Shown here: positions 45,645 to 53,272 of the stretch, one piece after another | Numbering within the stretch: the first letter of the stretch is position 1 | How the letters are laid out: each line of letters starts with the position of its first letter | Assembly: GCA_947495035.1 (NCBI GenBank) | Contig: CANLXI010000039.1 | Location: forward strand, 1 to 53,272 | Direction of reading: 5' to 3' | DNA length: 53,272 nucleotides | Source: an uncultured Granulosicoccus sp. | GTDB lineage: Bacteria > Pseudomonadota > Gammaproteobacteria > Granulosicoccales > Granulosicoccaceae | Notes under the pieces: generated by a model | Told to the model about the DNA's origin: nothing | The model's input: only the letters and a program-made list of their open reading frames with translations | Database searches by the model: none | Made by a program: the position numbers and the translations under genes

Positions 45645-46142
45645 TACCTTCCTTCCTTTGATTGCGTGTGCGGTTGTGAAATAGTCGTAGTCTCTTTATC
45701 AGTGGGTTCTGCTCACCTTGTATCCTGCTCGTGACTCAAGTAGAAACCACGCCCGACGACCTGGAGCCTTCAATATTCACCTGTATGCTTTTGCATGTCG
45801 TTGAGCAGGATAGTTCAGGGCAACCAGTTACCTGATACTGCACTCGATAATAACCAAACCGCTTGACTGAAAACCGTTGTGCGTAATGTCTACCTGATCA
45901 ACCAATCAATCTTTCCAGAGCACAGTGGCAACAACAACTGTGCTATTTCTGAGACACATTTCAATACTTGGCCAGTGACCGTTATCCATGCTTATTCTGA
46001 CGTGGAACGTCACTCAGGGAGCAGCTGTACCTGCGTTTGAACAGCTATACGCCACATGGCCTGACCAGGTCGCGTCATTGTGCTGGCAGAGGCAAGGGCT
46101 TGCCCAGTCTGTACGCATCAGCACCATCCCTGCATGAGCACG
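45645..46142. other. 500-bp gap, no gene seen
   Basis: It lies between the membrane protein (minus; promoter here) and the end of the HxlR gene (minus). Frames here are short and lack ribosome sites. No hairpin terminator stands out. Confidence 0.45.
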
Positions 46143-46682
46143 CTACAGATCAAAACTCCTTTCCAGACACGGTATCAAGATCTCGCCAATACCACTTGGC
46201 GCGTAGGACACCTCGGGCGGGGCGGCTTCAGTGTTGACACCCCTGGTTACCCATTCGTGTTTCGTCAGTATTTTCAACGTCTGGGATAGGGCACGGTCTG
46301 TCACGGGTTTCAACTCCGATCGCAACTCCCCGAATCTTGGTGTTGAATCAGTCAGTCGCATGACGGGCAGAGACCAGGTTCGCGCGGCAATGAACCAATT
46401 CTCCGGTATGAGAATGCTGTCCAGTTCAATCGCCCATTCAGCTACGACTTCACCTTTTCTGGTCAGTTCGAACGCTGGTCGGAGTGGATGCCCATGACCT
46501 CTGGTTCTTTGCACATACCCAAGCTCAATCAAATACTCCATTGAGGCAGTGATTGCAGTGCGACCCGCCGAGAGAGTGTGCGACAGAGGAGAGATACGCG
46601 CATCAACTCCCTGTCCGAGACAAGACAGAATGCGTAGCGCCCAGGCTCTTGAGCAGAGTTGTATGAATTCGTTGTTGACCAT
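46143..46682 (-). CDS. HxlR-type winged-helix regulator
   Basis: A 179-residue protein with a tandem winged-helix look: a first unit WALRILSCLGQGVDARISPL with AGRTAITASMEYLIELGYVQR, and a second HxlR-like unit FGELRSELKPVTDRALSQTLKI written in parts (ELKPVTDRALSQTL, KHEWVTRGV, PPEVSYAPSGIGEIL). HxlR proteins often sense electrophiles and act on a neighbouring gene. It is divergent from the VOC gene with a palindrome in between. The double-domain length is above the usual 110-130 for HxlR. Confidence 0.8.
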   Translation of the reverse strand: MVNNEFIQLCSRAWALRILSCLGQGVDARISPLSHTLSAGRTAITASMEYLIELGYVQRTRGHGHPLRPAFELTRKGEVVAEWAIELDSILIPENWFIAARTWSLPVMRLTDSTPRFGELRSELKPVTDRALSQTLKILTKHEWVTRGVNTEAAPPEVSYAPSGIGEILIPCLERSFDL

Positions 46683-46686
46683 TTTA

Positions 46687-46699
46687 TATAGTTACTATA
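46687..46699. promoter_or_regulatory. Likely HxlR operator, TATAGTTACTATA palindrome
   Basis: A 6-1-6 perfect inverted repeat lies 4 bp before the HxlR start and 31 bp before the VOC start, in an AT-rich 47-bp divergent gap. HxlR-family operators are commonly of TAGT/ACTA type. Binding would control both genes. Confidence 0.6.
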
Positions 46700-46729
46700 C
46701 CTTATAACCATCAACCGAGGGAAGCTACG

Positions 46730-47107
46730 ATGGCCACTGTAAAGCTCAATGATCAACTAACCTTGTCGATATCGGTTACAGACCGCGCTCGATCGTCAGA
46801 ATGGTATTGCACCCACCTGGGCTTTGAAGAAATGGTATCCATCGATGAGGCTGGCTGGACGGAGCTGAAAACCACAGTACCAGGCGTCACCCTTGGTTTG
46901 GGAGACACTGACAAAGCTTCCCCAGGAAACTGCGTACCGGTATTTGGTGTCTCCGATATAAACGAAGCTCGATCGTCGCTAGAAAAACAGTCGGTGAAAT
47001 TCGATGGCGATACGATAACCATGGAAGGTATGGTGAGTATTGCAACCTTCTATGACCCTGATGGAAATGCGATGATGTTGGCTGAAGATCTGACTGGTTC
47101 CGATTGA
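46730..47107 (+). CDS. VOC (glyoxalase/bleomycin-resistance fold) protein
   Basis: A 125-residue VOC protein made of two beta-alpha-beta-beta-beta modules: LTLSISVTDRARSSEWYCTH, then GVTLGLGDT and ATFYDPDGNAMMLAED, where the late Glu is a usual metal ligand. The substrate is unknown. The divergent HxlR regulator suggests induction by a reactive small molecule. GAGGGAAG precedes its start. Confidence 0.87.
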   Translation: MATVKLNDQLTLSISVTDRARSSEWYCTHLGFEEMVSIDEAGWTELKTTVPGVTLGLGDTDKASPGNCVPVFGVSDINEARSSLEKQSVKFDGDTITMEGMVSIATFYDPDGNAMMLAEDLTGSD

Positions 47108-47190
47108 TCGTCTGGCCTGTATGCAAAGACCACCAACTTCGCCAAGATCACTCAGCGGCTGTTTCGCTCACCGAGCTCGCTTAGCAGTTG

Positions 47191-47994
47191 TCAAGCCACT
47201 CTGATATCGCGCGTTCCACGGCAAGCAGGGTAGGTTGAGCAACCCATGAAGGCGCTGCCTGCACGGGGTCCTCGTCTGGCAACGCGCCTTACCATGTCTG
47301 CCTTGCACAAAGGGCACTGCGAGTGGTTGGCGGGCACTGGAGGCTTGTCGGCATTTACCCTGGGCGTTTTGCCCTGCACATGCGAGACCAGTTTGATCAG
47401 TGCCGCCCCGTCTATCAGCTCGATGCCGTTGTTGACGGCAAAGGCAATTGCCGGAGCAGTAAATTCCCCGCTGCACACGATGACTCCGTGATCTGCTTTA
47501 CAAGCGGTCATGACGCCAAGATGCTCACGCACAATCGGTACGCCGATCTTGTTCGAGCGCCAATGCTTGCACTGCACCAGCGTGCGTATGCCTGCACGCG
47601 TCAGGATCAGGTCAATGCCGTCATCAGGCCCAGACCGTCCGTTCTCGTTCACTCGATAGCCCTGCTGCCGGTAAGCTTCTCCAACGAGCTGTTCGAACTT
47701 GTTCCAGGAGAGCGAGCGGATCGACTCGATTCCGCTTTGCCGGGCCAGAAGCTTTCGTCGTTGCTGGCGCATGAACATCGAGCGAACTGCCGAACCTGCG
47801 CTCAGTAGCAACAACACCACACACAATGGCCTCGCCAGTGATGGCATTCGGCTGGCCAGTCCTGCCAGCAATGGCTGCTCAATCGGAAGGCTCGGCAACC
47901 CAAAGACACCGATCGCATAAACAATGGCGGCAAGCAACATCAGAAACCACCAAGGGAATGTCAGCCACAGTGACAAGGAGGATTGTCGAGCCAT
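47191..47994 (-). CDS. Membrane-anchored Mrr-type nuclease with Topo zinc finger
   Basis: A 267-residue protein. Two membrane helices lie at about 11-33 and 55-71. The Mrr/restriction-endonuclease-like core follows: Glu102 (FEQLVGEAYRQQGY), Asp128 (GPDDGIDLIL) and Gln141-x-Lys143 (LVQCKHW), the standard PD-(D/E)xK residues. A topoisomerase-type zinc finger ends it: Cys227, Cys230, Cys252 and Cys258 (CPLCKADM, GCSTYPAC). Such proteins are thought to cut foreign or modified DNA at the membrane; that function is inference here. Confidence 0.88.
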   Translation of the reverse strand: MARQSSLSLWLTFPWWFLMLLAAIVYAIGVFGLPSLPIEQPLLAGLASRMPSLARPLCVVLLLLSAGSAVRSMFMRQQRRKLLARQSGIESIRSLSWNKFEQLVGEAYRQQGYRVNENGRSGPDDGIDLILTRAGIRTLVQCKHWRSNKIGVPIVREHLGVMTACKADHGVIVCSGEFTAPAIAFAVNNGIELIDGAALIKLVSHVQGKTPRVNADKPPVPANHSQCPLCKADMVRRVARRGPRAGSAFMGCSTYPACRGTRDIRVA

Positions 47995-48253
47995 GACACA
48001 ATTACAAGATGCTGGAGATACCCAAATCAGCGGCTCTGGTTCGCCTGCACTGAACCCTCAACTGAATTCGCGCAGTGTCAGGCCGATAGAAGCCGAGTCG
48101 AAGGTGGGTCCCGGTGTTGAACTGCCAGCGCGGCAGTTCATCCAAAGAGCCGCACCGTCCACTTCAGACGCTGTTACTGACAGGTATCACTTGCCGCAAA
48201 AGGGAAGTCACATGTTTCAGTCAAGGCATTGAGACAAATTGCGTGAGATGTGT
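47995..48253. other. Gap left of the ISL3 remnant
   Basis: A plus-strand frame from ATG 47993 gives about 79 residues but has no ribosome site or family. Nothing else is seen. Confidence 0.35.
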
Positions 48254-48273
48254 AGGTTGTATTGCTACAACCT
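48254..48273. terminator. Short hairpin AGGTTGTA/TACAACCT
   Basis: Perfect 8-bp inverted repeat with a 4-nt loop just left of the transposase remnant. There is no T-run, so it may be an old IS end or a weak terminator. Confidence 0.4.
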
Positions 48274-48274
48274 G

Positions 48275-48702
48275 ATCCGAAGGCAGGAACAATCAGCTCA
48301 ATCCCGAGTTCCGGCTCTCCTCGCAGCAGGCGGCACGGACCTGCTGGCGATGCCAGGGGCTGAGCGCTTCGGTGAAGAAACGGTCTATCGTGTCTCGGAC
48401 TCTGCCCTTGCCGATCCAGACCACCTTGGACGTATCCGGACCGTAGATCAGCGTCGCATACTTGTGTCGCTCTTGGTAGGAGATCTCGGCGATACCGAGA
48501 GTGCGCAGCCTCGGATCTTGTGACCGTGACGATGTTGCTCGATGCTTCGATGCAGCAGATTCGAGAGCGTTGAAGGAACAGTCTGGAGCAGCTACGCTGC
48601 CGCTTTCCGGGTCATGCTCTTGCAGAGGCTGAGCAGGGTGTGCTCGAAGCGGTAGGTGATGCGCGAATGAGAGGCCGCCCAGGGAATGTTCTCTTCGCAG
48701 CG
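48275..48702 (-). pseudogene. ISL3-family transposase remnant
   Basis: On the minus strand three pieces of an ISL3-type transposase can be read. First is RCEENIPWAASHSRITYRFE, which carries the PWA and TxxFE signature. It then meets an in-frame TAG at about 48598-48600. After a frameshift comes LRTLGIAEISYQERHKYATL and VVWIGKGRVRDTIDRFF. The family has Asp where this copy has Ala (GIAEISY), so the catalytic site is also lost. The remnant lies between a 19-bp hairpin and an 8-bp hairpin. Confidence 0.75.
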
Positions 48703-48703
48703 C

Positions 48704-48743
48704 CCGGGAGGACGCAGCAGCAAGTGCTGCTGCGTCCTCCCGG
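48704..48743. terminator. Perfect 19-bp inverted repeat after the nucleotidase gene
   Basis: Left arm 48704-48722 and right arm 48725-48743 are exact complements with a 2-nt centre. It begins 22 bp downstream of the nucleotidase stop on the minus strand, where a terminator belongs, but the U-tract is missing because transposase-derived sequence follows at once. Confidence 0.7.
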
Positions 48744-48765
48744 AAACCGGTTCAGCTCTGGCAGC

Positions 48766-51700
48766 TTACTGCAGCTCACCATCCTGATTGATATAGGACT
48801 GAGTGCTGTAGTCTGAGAGAGGCAGTCTTTCAATCGTGCCGACTTCTTTGACATAGCTGACAAACGACTCGGCATAATCCAGGAATGTATCCACTTTCAG
48901 GTCATCGCTGATTTCGCCAAGAGTGGTGTAGCCATCCTGCCCACCGGCAATAAAGTCATTGGTAACGACCTTGTAGATGCGATCGGTATCAATTGCAGAC
49001 CATTCGGCATCGTCTTTGAGCTTGACTTGCACGGCGCTGAAGCGAGACCCCTTGGGCTCTCTGGCGTCGATATTCCAACGCAGACCTGACGCATACGGAT
49101 AGGCGCCGGTGGAACCGTCTTCACTCAATGCAAAATCCAGGGCGTCTTCGAGTGTGTCGATGATTTGTTGACCGGTCATGTCCATCTCCAGCAGTGTGTT
49201 GGAAAACGGCAGCAACGTGTAGGCATCGGCAATCGTGACTTCACCGGCCGGAATGTCGATGCGAACACCACCAGCGTTCTGAATCGCGATATCGGACGTA
49301 TTGCTTTTCATTTTGAAGGCAAGTGCCACCAGGTTGGAAATATCCGAACCCTGGCTGAACGTCTCACTGACATCACAAATCTGACTTTGTCCCTGTCCCG
49401 GTATGCGCTCCAGACACAGATCATCATTGGCAGTGCCGATGACTTCCAGACTCAGTTCCTCAACAGCGTGAGCGTAAATCGACAGAGTCAGAGCGCTGTC
49501 TGCATCGGGTTCGACCACGGACATTTCCGGGCTTGCGTCGATATCTGCCAGCAGCGCCGCCAGCGCATCTCCACTGACAACTTCTGATTCTCCAGCGTCG
49601 TTTTCCTGCTCGAACGTATCACCGAGCATCAGATGCGGTATTCCGTCACAGGCAGTAACATGGCCGTTGCTGTCAAACACCACGTCCAGTTCACCGACAA
49701 TCTGGCTGTATTGCCAGGCTTGTACAACACAGACAGGGTGTCCATCAGCGCTGGTCGCATGCGTTGGGTACGGACCCTGCGGACTCAGGCCAAGACCGGC
49801 CAGCCCTTCGCCCAGCAGCGTGTGCGAATCACCACCGACAATAACATCCACGCCGTTGAGTTTTGCGGCCAGTGCCACGTCATTGGCATACTGGTAGTGT
49901 GTCAGCAATACGATCTTGTTGACGCCATCGGCCTGCAACTCATCGATGTACTGCTGAGCCGTTGTGGCTTCATCAAGAAACTGTGTGGTTTCATCCGGGT
50001 TGGATGAGTTCTTGGTTTTGTTGGCAATATCAATTCCGATAATTCCAACCTTCTCCCCGTTTACGGTTTTCACGGTATAAGGCTGGATATAGTCGGTTGC
50101 GCTGTGTTGCGTCAGCGCAGAAACACCCAGCTCGGGAACCACATTCGCTGCCAGTACGTCAGTTTTGCAGTCATCCGCGTTGAGGAAATCAAGAAAGCCT
50201 GCAAGCCCTGTATCACCATCGTCAAATTCATGGTTGCCGAGTGCAAAGGCATCGAAACAGACTTCATTCATCAGCGCGGCATCGGCTTCTCCCTGAAACA
50301 GCGTGTAGTACAGAGAGCCGGTAATGGCATCGCCAGCATGCAGTTTCAACACAGAATCCGAGGTACTTTCCAGTTGTTTGATTTTGCCAACAACACGAGG
50401 AAAACCGCCGGATTCAACATCCGTTTCCACCCCGTTGATGTCCAGTGTCAAACCATCGGCTTCCAGATGTGAATGGTGATCGTTGATGTGCAGGATTTTC
50501 AAGGAAAAGGCATCGGATCCGCCAGTGGAATCACCCTCGACAATAACGTTCTCAAAACGCTCGCCAGTGGTATGGTTGATGACATGGTATGTGCCGGTTG
50601 CTACCGTGCACTGATAAAGCGCTGCACCCTCACAGAGACTCTGGTAGGTGTCGGCTGACTGCACCTGGTAGTAGTCGGCGGACTGCCAGCTGATCACATT
50701 GCCGGAGACCTGTGGTTCGCTCTGACTGCTGCCGGCAACCACGATGTTTTCAAAACGTTCACCGGTTGTCAGGTTGATGACATTGTATGTGCCGTTGCTG
50801 ACTTCACAGCTGCCAAGATTGCTGCCTTCGCAGACACTCTGGTAGTCGCCGACTGTCTGCACCTGGTAATAGTCGTCAGATTCCCACAGAATGGTATTGC
50901 CGACAATCATGGGCGCTTCGGAACCGCCTGCATCCGCATCAGCGGAGAGGCTGACCTTGTAGGTGGACGTGGTGTTGCTCAGCTCGTTGGTAACCACCAG
51001 CACACCATTGCTGGCGTCTCTGGCGATGTATACCAGCCCTTCTGGAGAGACGTCACCGGCATGCTTGGTATCGATATAGCCGAGGTACGCCGGTGATGTC
51101 GGCGTGCTGACATCATAAACAAAAACACCAGAGGTTCGCTCCAGACCAATGAACGCTACCGGTTTTCCTGCAAGCTCTCCGATAGTGACTGACTCAGGCT
51201 CAGGGCCCTTGTCGTCACTGCGATTGTCTGTCCAGACATCGAAACCAGCCTCCTGCAGTGTCGCCAGTTGTCGTTCAAACTGATCGCCGCTGTCAAATAC
51301 CAGCTCACCGGCAGCATTCCAGATCGAGAATGAACGAGCACCATACGAATAGATAACGTCGTAATCACCGTCACCGTCCGTATCGCCATTGGCGATTGTG
51401 GTTTTCAGGCGCCCCAGTACACTGTCGTCTTTGAGCAGATCGGCATTGACAATACTCTCATCAAGCACATACTCGTCATCTCCGACACGGGCTTCTTCCG
51501 AGTAGCCGTCATAATCGCGCGCATCACCCTCGTTGGCGGAGATAATGTAGTCCTGACCATCAACCGCATACGAGGCAATCGCGTCCGGCATATAAAAACC
51601 CTTGACCGGCTGTGGGCCAATGTTTATGCACTGCTCGTCATCTTCGAGCGTTGTGGCGCACAGTTCTCCACCGACGCGGTCACTGCTGTCAAGCGCGTTG

Positions 51701-52491
51701 ATGTCAAGGCTGTGGTCCTTGCTGCCCAGTGCCACAACGCTGGTAACGGTCGCTGAGGCGATGTCAACGATGGCAAATGCATTGTTTTCCTGCAGGCTGA
51801 CCCAGGCTGTGCCGGAGTCTCTGGAGACGGCTATGTATTCCGGTTCAAGGTCCTGTGCCAGAGAGGCGCCCGGGCCGAACACGCGGATGTCAGCATCGTA
51901 GCTGTCGTTGAAAGCGGTAAAAGTGGCGGTGCGAGCGGCATACGTGGCCATATCGATGATGGTGATACTGCCTTCAGGATCGACAGTGTAGTCGTCGCTA
52001 GGCTCGCCTTCGTTCGCAACCAGCAAATACTTGCCATCCGGGGTAAATGTCACCATATCCGGCAAAGCACCGGCGGTGATATTGGCCAGCAGGTTCAGCG
52101 TCATCGCATCAAACAATACGATAGAACCTGGCATCTGTTTGTTGTCAGCTTCAATGGCTACGGCAACCATGCCGTTGAACGTGGCCACGCTGTTTGGTCC
52201 TGCGCCGTAACTCTCGAGCGGTAACTTCGCAACATCGCTGATGCTGCCTTCGCTGCTGATGCTGAGTACACGCAGTGCATTGCCGCCTGCATTGGTGGTG
52301 AAAAACCGGCCGGAGCTCGCATCATAAGCGCCTATTTCCGCGCAGCCTTCGTCGCCGTTGTCTTCACCGCAGTATTCATCGTAAGTATCTGCGAATTGAG
52401 AATGAAAAACAGTGCTGCCTGCGCTGGCGGGCAGGGCGGTGACTCCCGCCAGTGCCAGCATGCAGGCATACGGTAGTGCTTTGAGTTCCAT
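48766..52491 (-). CDS. Secreted choice-of-anchor I / 5'-nucleotidase protein
   Basis: A 1241-residue exported protein. The signal peptide spans about 1-24 (LPASAGS). Residues about 26-560 are a choice-of-anchor I-type beta-propeller (PGSIVLFDAMTLNLLANI, GKYLLVANEGEPSDDYT, EYIAVSRDSGTAWVSLQ). Two related segments of about 57 residues follow (about 575-690), each with W.S.DYYQVQ..(D)YQS.CEG and TTGERFEN. Then comes a metallophosphoesterase/5'-nucleotidase: ILHINDHHSHL, KLHAGDAITGS, ALGNHEFDDGD, VIVGGDSHTLLGEG, and the C-terminal substrate domain with IQNAGGVRIDIPAGE. It would release phosphate from extracellular nucleotides. The attachment to the surface is by an unknown anchor. The fusion is longer than ordinary UshA-like enzymes (about 550). 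Confidence 0.92.
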   Translation of the reverse strand: MELKALPYACMLALAGVTALPASAGSTVFHSQFADTYDEYCGEDNGDEGCAEIGAYDASSGRFFTTNAGGNALRVLSISSEGSISDVAKLPLESYGAGPNSVATFNGMVAVAIEADNKQMPGSIVLFDAMTLNLLANITAGALPDMVTFTPDGKYLLVANEGEPSDDYTVDPEGSITIIDMATYAARTATFTAFNDSYDADIRVFGPGASLAQDLEPEYIAVSRDSGTAWVSLQENNAFAIVDIASATVTSVVALGSKDHSLDINALDSSDRVGGELCATTLEDDEQCINIGPQPVKGFYMPDAIASYAVDGQDYIISANEGDARDYDGYSEEARVGDDEYVLDESIVNADLLKDDSVLGRLKTTIANGDTDGDGDYDVIYSYGARSFSIWNAAGELVFDSGDQFERQLATLQEAGFDVWTDNRSDDKGPEPESVTIGELAGKPVAFIGLERTSGVFVYDVSTPTSPAYLGYIDTKHAGDVSPEGLVYIARDASNGVLVVTNELSNTTSTYKVSLSADADAGGSEAPMIVGNTILWESDDYYQVQTVGDYQSVCEGSNLGSCEVSNGTYNVINLTTGERFENIVVAGSSQSEPQVSGNVISWQSADYYQVQSADTYQSLCEGAALYQCTVATGTYHVINHTTGERFENVIVEGDSTGGSDAFSLKILHINDHHSHLEADGLTLDINGVETDVESGGFPRVVGKIKQLESTSDSVLKLHAGDAITGSLYYTLFQGEADAALMNEVCFDAFALGNHEFDDGDTGLAGFLDFLNADDCKTDVLAANVVPELGVSALTQHSATDYIQPYTVKTVNGEKVGIIGIDIANKTKNSSNPDETTQFLDEATTAQQYIDELQADGVNKIVLLTHYQYANDVALAAKLNGVDVIVGGDSHTLLGEGLAGLGLSPQGPYPTHATSADGHPVCVVQAWQYSQIVGELDVVFDSNGHVTACDGIPHLMLGDTFEQENDAGESEVVSGDALAALLADIDASPEMSVVEPDADSALTLSIYAHAVEELSLEVIGTANDDLCLERIPGQGQSQICDVSETFSQGSDISNLVALAFKMKSNTSDIAIQNAGGVRIDIPAGEVTIADAYTLLPFSNTLLEMDMTGQQIIDTLEDALDFALSEDGSTGAYPYASGLRWNIDAREPKGSRFSAVQVKLKDDAEWSAIDTDRIYKVVTNDFIAGGQDGYTTLGEISDDLKVDTFLDYAESFVSYVKEVGTIERLPLSDYSTQSYINQDGELQ

Positions 52492-52617
52492 GAAACCGGT
52501 TACCAGAGTCGTAAAAGAGTTCGGGAAAATACCCGACTTTCATGACAGGCGTGTTTACGTCAGTACAGTTGCTCGCCAAACCCGGAATCACCGGGGGGGC
52601 GGTGTTGAAGCAACGCA
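52492..52617. other. Nucleotidase upstream region
   Basis: A short gap with no gene. It contains a G-run (GGGGGGGCGG near 52590) and must hold the nucleotidase promoter. Confidence 0.4.
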
Positions 52618-52830
52618 ATGCCACGCCATTCCCATGAACGCCTGGACGCTGCTCGACAATGGGTTAACGAGTTCATGTACTGCTACAACCACGAGCACAA
52701 GCACAAGCACAAGCACAAGCACAAGCACAGTGCCTTGAAGATTGTTGCTCCCGCTCAGCGTCACCGTGGAGAAGACATTGAATTAATGGCTAGGCGTGAT
52801 GAGGTCTATCAACAAGCGAAAGCGGCCACT
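52618..52830 (+). pseudogene. IS3-family transposase C-terminal fragment with hexamer expansion
   Basis: The frame reads RLDAARQWVNEFMYCYN, an expanded EHKHKHKHKHKHSAL, then IVAPAQRHRGEDIELMARRD and EVYQQAKAATG, the usual C-terminal end of IS3-type OrfB (normally YN.EHRHSAL..VTPAQRH). The start and the catalytic DDE residues are missing. The frame continues to 52914 but diverges from the family after about 52830. The hexamer expansion is described separately. Confidence 0.75.
52696..52728. repeat. CACAAG hexanucleotide repeat, 5.5 units
   Basis: Five perfect CACAAG units plus CAC. It lies in frame inside the transposase fragment and adds His-Lys dipeptides at the site of the family's EHRHSAL motif. 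Confidence 0.95.
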
Positions 52831-53151
52831 GGGCTTGACTCCCTATGCCTTTCTCGATGCCCGGTATCAGACAGTTCGACACGGTGTGTCGAGTCGTCGA
52901 TTGTGCTTTGTTGATAGCGTTAGGGGTGACTGAGAGCGGGCGTCGACAAGTGCCGGGGTTCTCGGTGTCGTTGAGTGAGCACGAGATGCATTGACGTGAG
53001 TTTCCGGTCAAGCTGCAGGAGCGTTGAGGAGATCTTGGCAATATGCCAACTCGTCACCGCGCCAGTCGTCGACTCTACCTGGCACTCTGCCACCTCGGCT
53101 TGAATTATTCAAAGCCAAGGCAGTCCATCGTTAACCTCAATGTGACAAAAA
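52831..53151. other. 320-bp stretch with no gene seen
   Basis: Between the transposase fragment and the gene that runs off the window. Short frames occur on both strands without ribosome sites. It may include decayed IS sequence. Confidence 0.35.
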
Positions 53152-53272
53152 CTACGCCGCGTTTTGAGCGGATCGCTCGTATGCCTGGAAGGTTACCAGT
53201 AGTTTTGGGTTGATTCCGATCTCCAGAATAGCTTTGCCTGCATTATTCACCAAACGCCCGGCTCGATTGATC
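53152..53272 (-). CDS. 3' end of an unidentified gene (partial)
   Basis: The minus strand is open from the window edge to a TAG at 53152-53154, giving the last 39 residues of a protein: INRAGRLVNNAGKAILEIGI, then NPKLLVTFQAYERSAQNAA. The composition looks like a real cytosolic protein and no start is present. Family not recognised. Being next to IS-derived sequence, it could also be another transposon remnant. Confidence 0.4.
   Translation of the reverse strand, partial: INRAGRLVNNAGKAILEIGINPKLLVTFQAYERSAQNAA

Overview
The window looks like the chromosome of a free-living, probably marine, gammaproteobacterium. The evidence is typical Sec, lipoprotein and TAT signals, CadC- and LysR-type regulators, an orphan TRAP solute-binding protein, a PHB depolymerase, a class II photolyase and moderate GC. 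The genus cannot be fixed from sequence alone. No rRNA, tRNA or CRISPR array was seen.

Region 1 (1-18381) is the most unusual part: a large plus-strand protease island. In order it holds an exported trypsin-fold (S1) protease, an exported META-domain protein, a subtilase (S8) with no visible signal peptide, a caspase-like (C14) protease fused to an alpha/beta hydrolase, a 1249-residue protein with three caspase-like domains of which only the first keeps the His/Cys dyad, and a membrane-anchored TPR protein. An exported SPOR-domain protein follows on the minus strand. Then come a gluzincin (HExxH) metallopeptidase and a metallo-beta-lactamase-fold hydrolase with overlapping stop and start codons. 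The caspase operon lies between two arrays of 7-bp tandem repeats (1-189 and 12787-13053). The layout resembles caspase-containing bacterial conflict or regulated-death loci, but this gene combination is not one I can name.

Region 2 (18.4-28.4 kb) is a mixed chromosomal stretch: class II photolyase; a persulfide dioxygenase-rhodanese pair for sulfide oxidation; an exported zincin-like protein divergent from a membrane winged-helix/TPR regulator; an orphan TRAP binding protein; DUF7282-like and CHRD-FN3 secreted proteins; and an extracellular PHB depolymerase. A third 7-bp repeat array precedes a small helical protein.

Region 3 (28.4-34.4 kb) is a minus-strand copper-resistance operon: a duplicated-repeat secreted protein, a TolC-type lipoprotein, a TAT-exported multicopper oxidase, a cupredoxin and a CusF-like protein. 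Upstream lie a possible structured plus-strand RNA ending in a U-tract hairpin and a BON-domain protein.

Region 4 (35-48 kb) holds a formyltransferase, an FAD oxidoreductase divergent from a LysR regulator, a lipoprotein plus a decayed, internally deleted copy of it 3 kb away, a Rossmann-fold protein, an ankyrin-repeat protein, small and polytopic membrane proteins, an HxlR regulator divergent from a VOC protein, and a membrane-anchored Mrr-type nuclease with a topoisomerase zinc finger.

Region 5 (48-53.3 kb) has an ISL3-type transposase remnant against a perfect 19-bp hairpin, a very large secreted beta-propeller/5'-nucleotidase, an IS3-type transposase fragment with an in-frame hexanucleotide expansion, and the 3' end of an unidentified gene running off the window.
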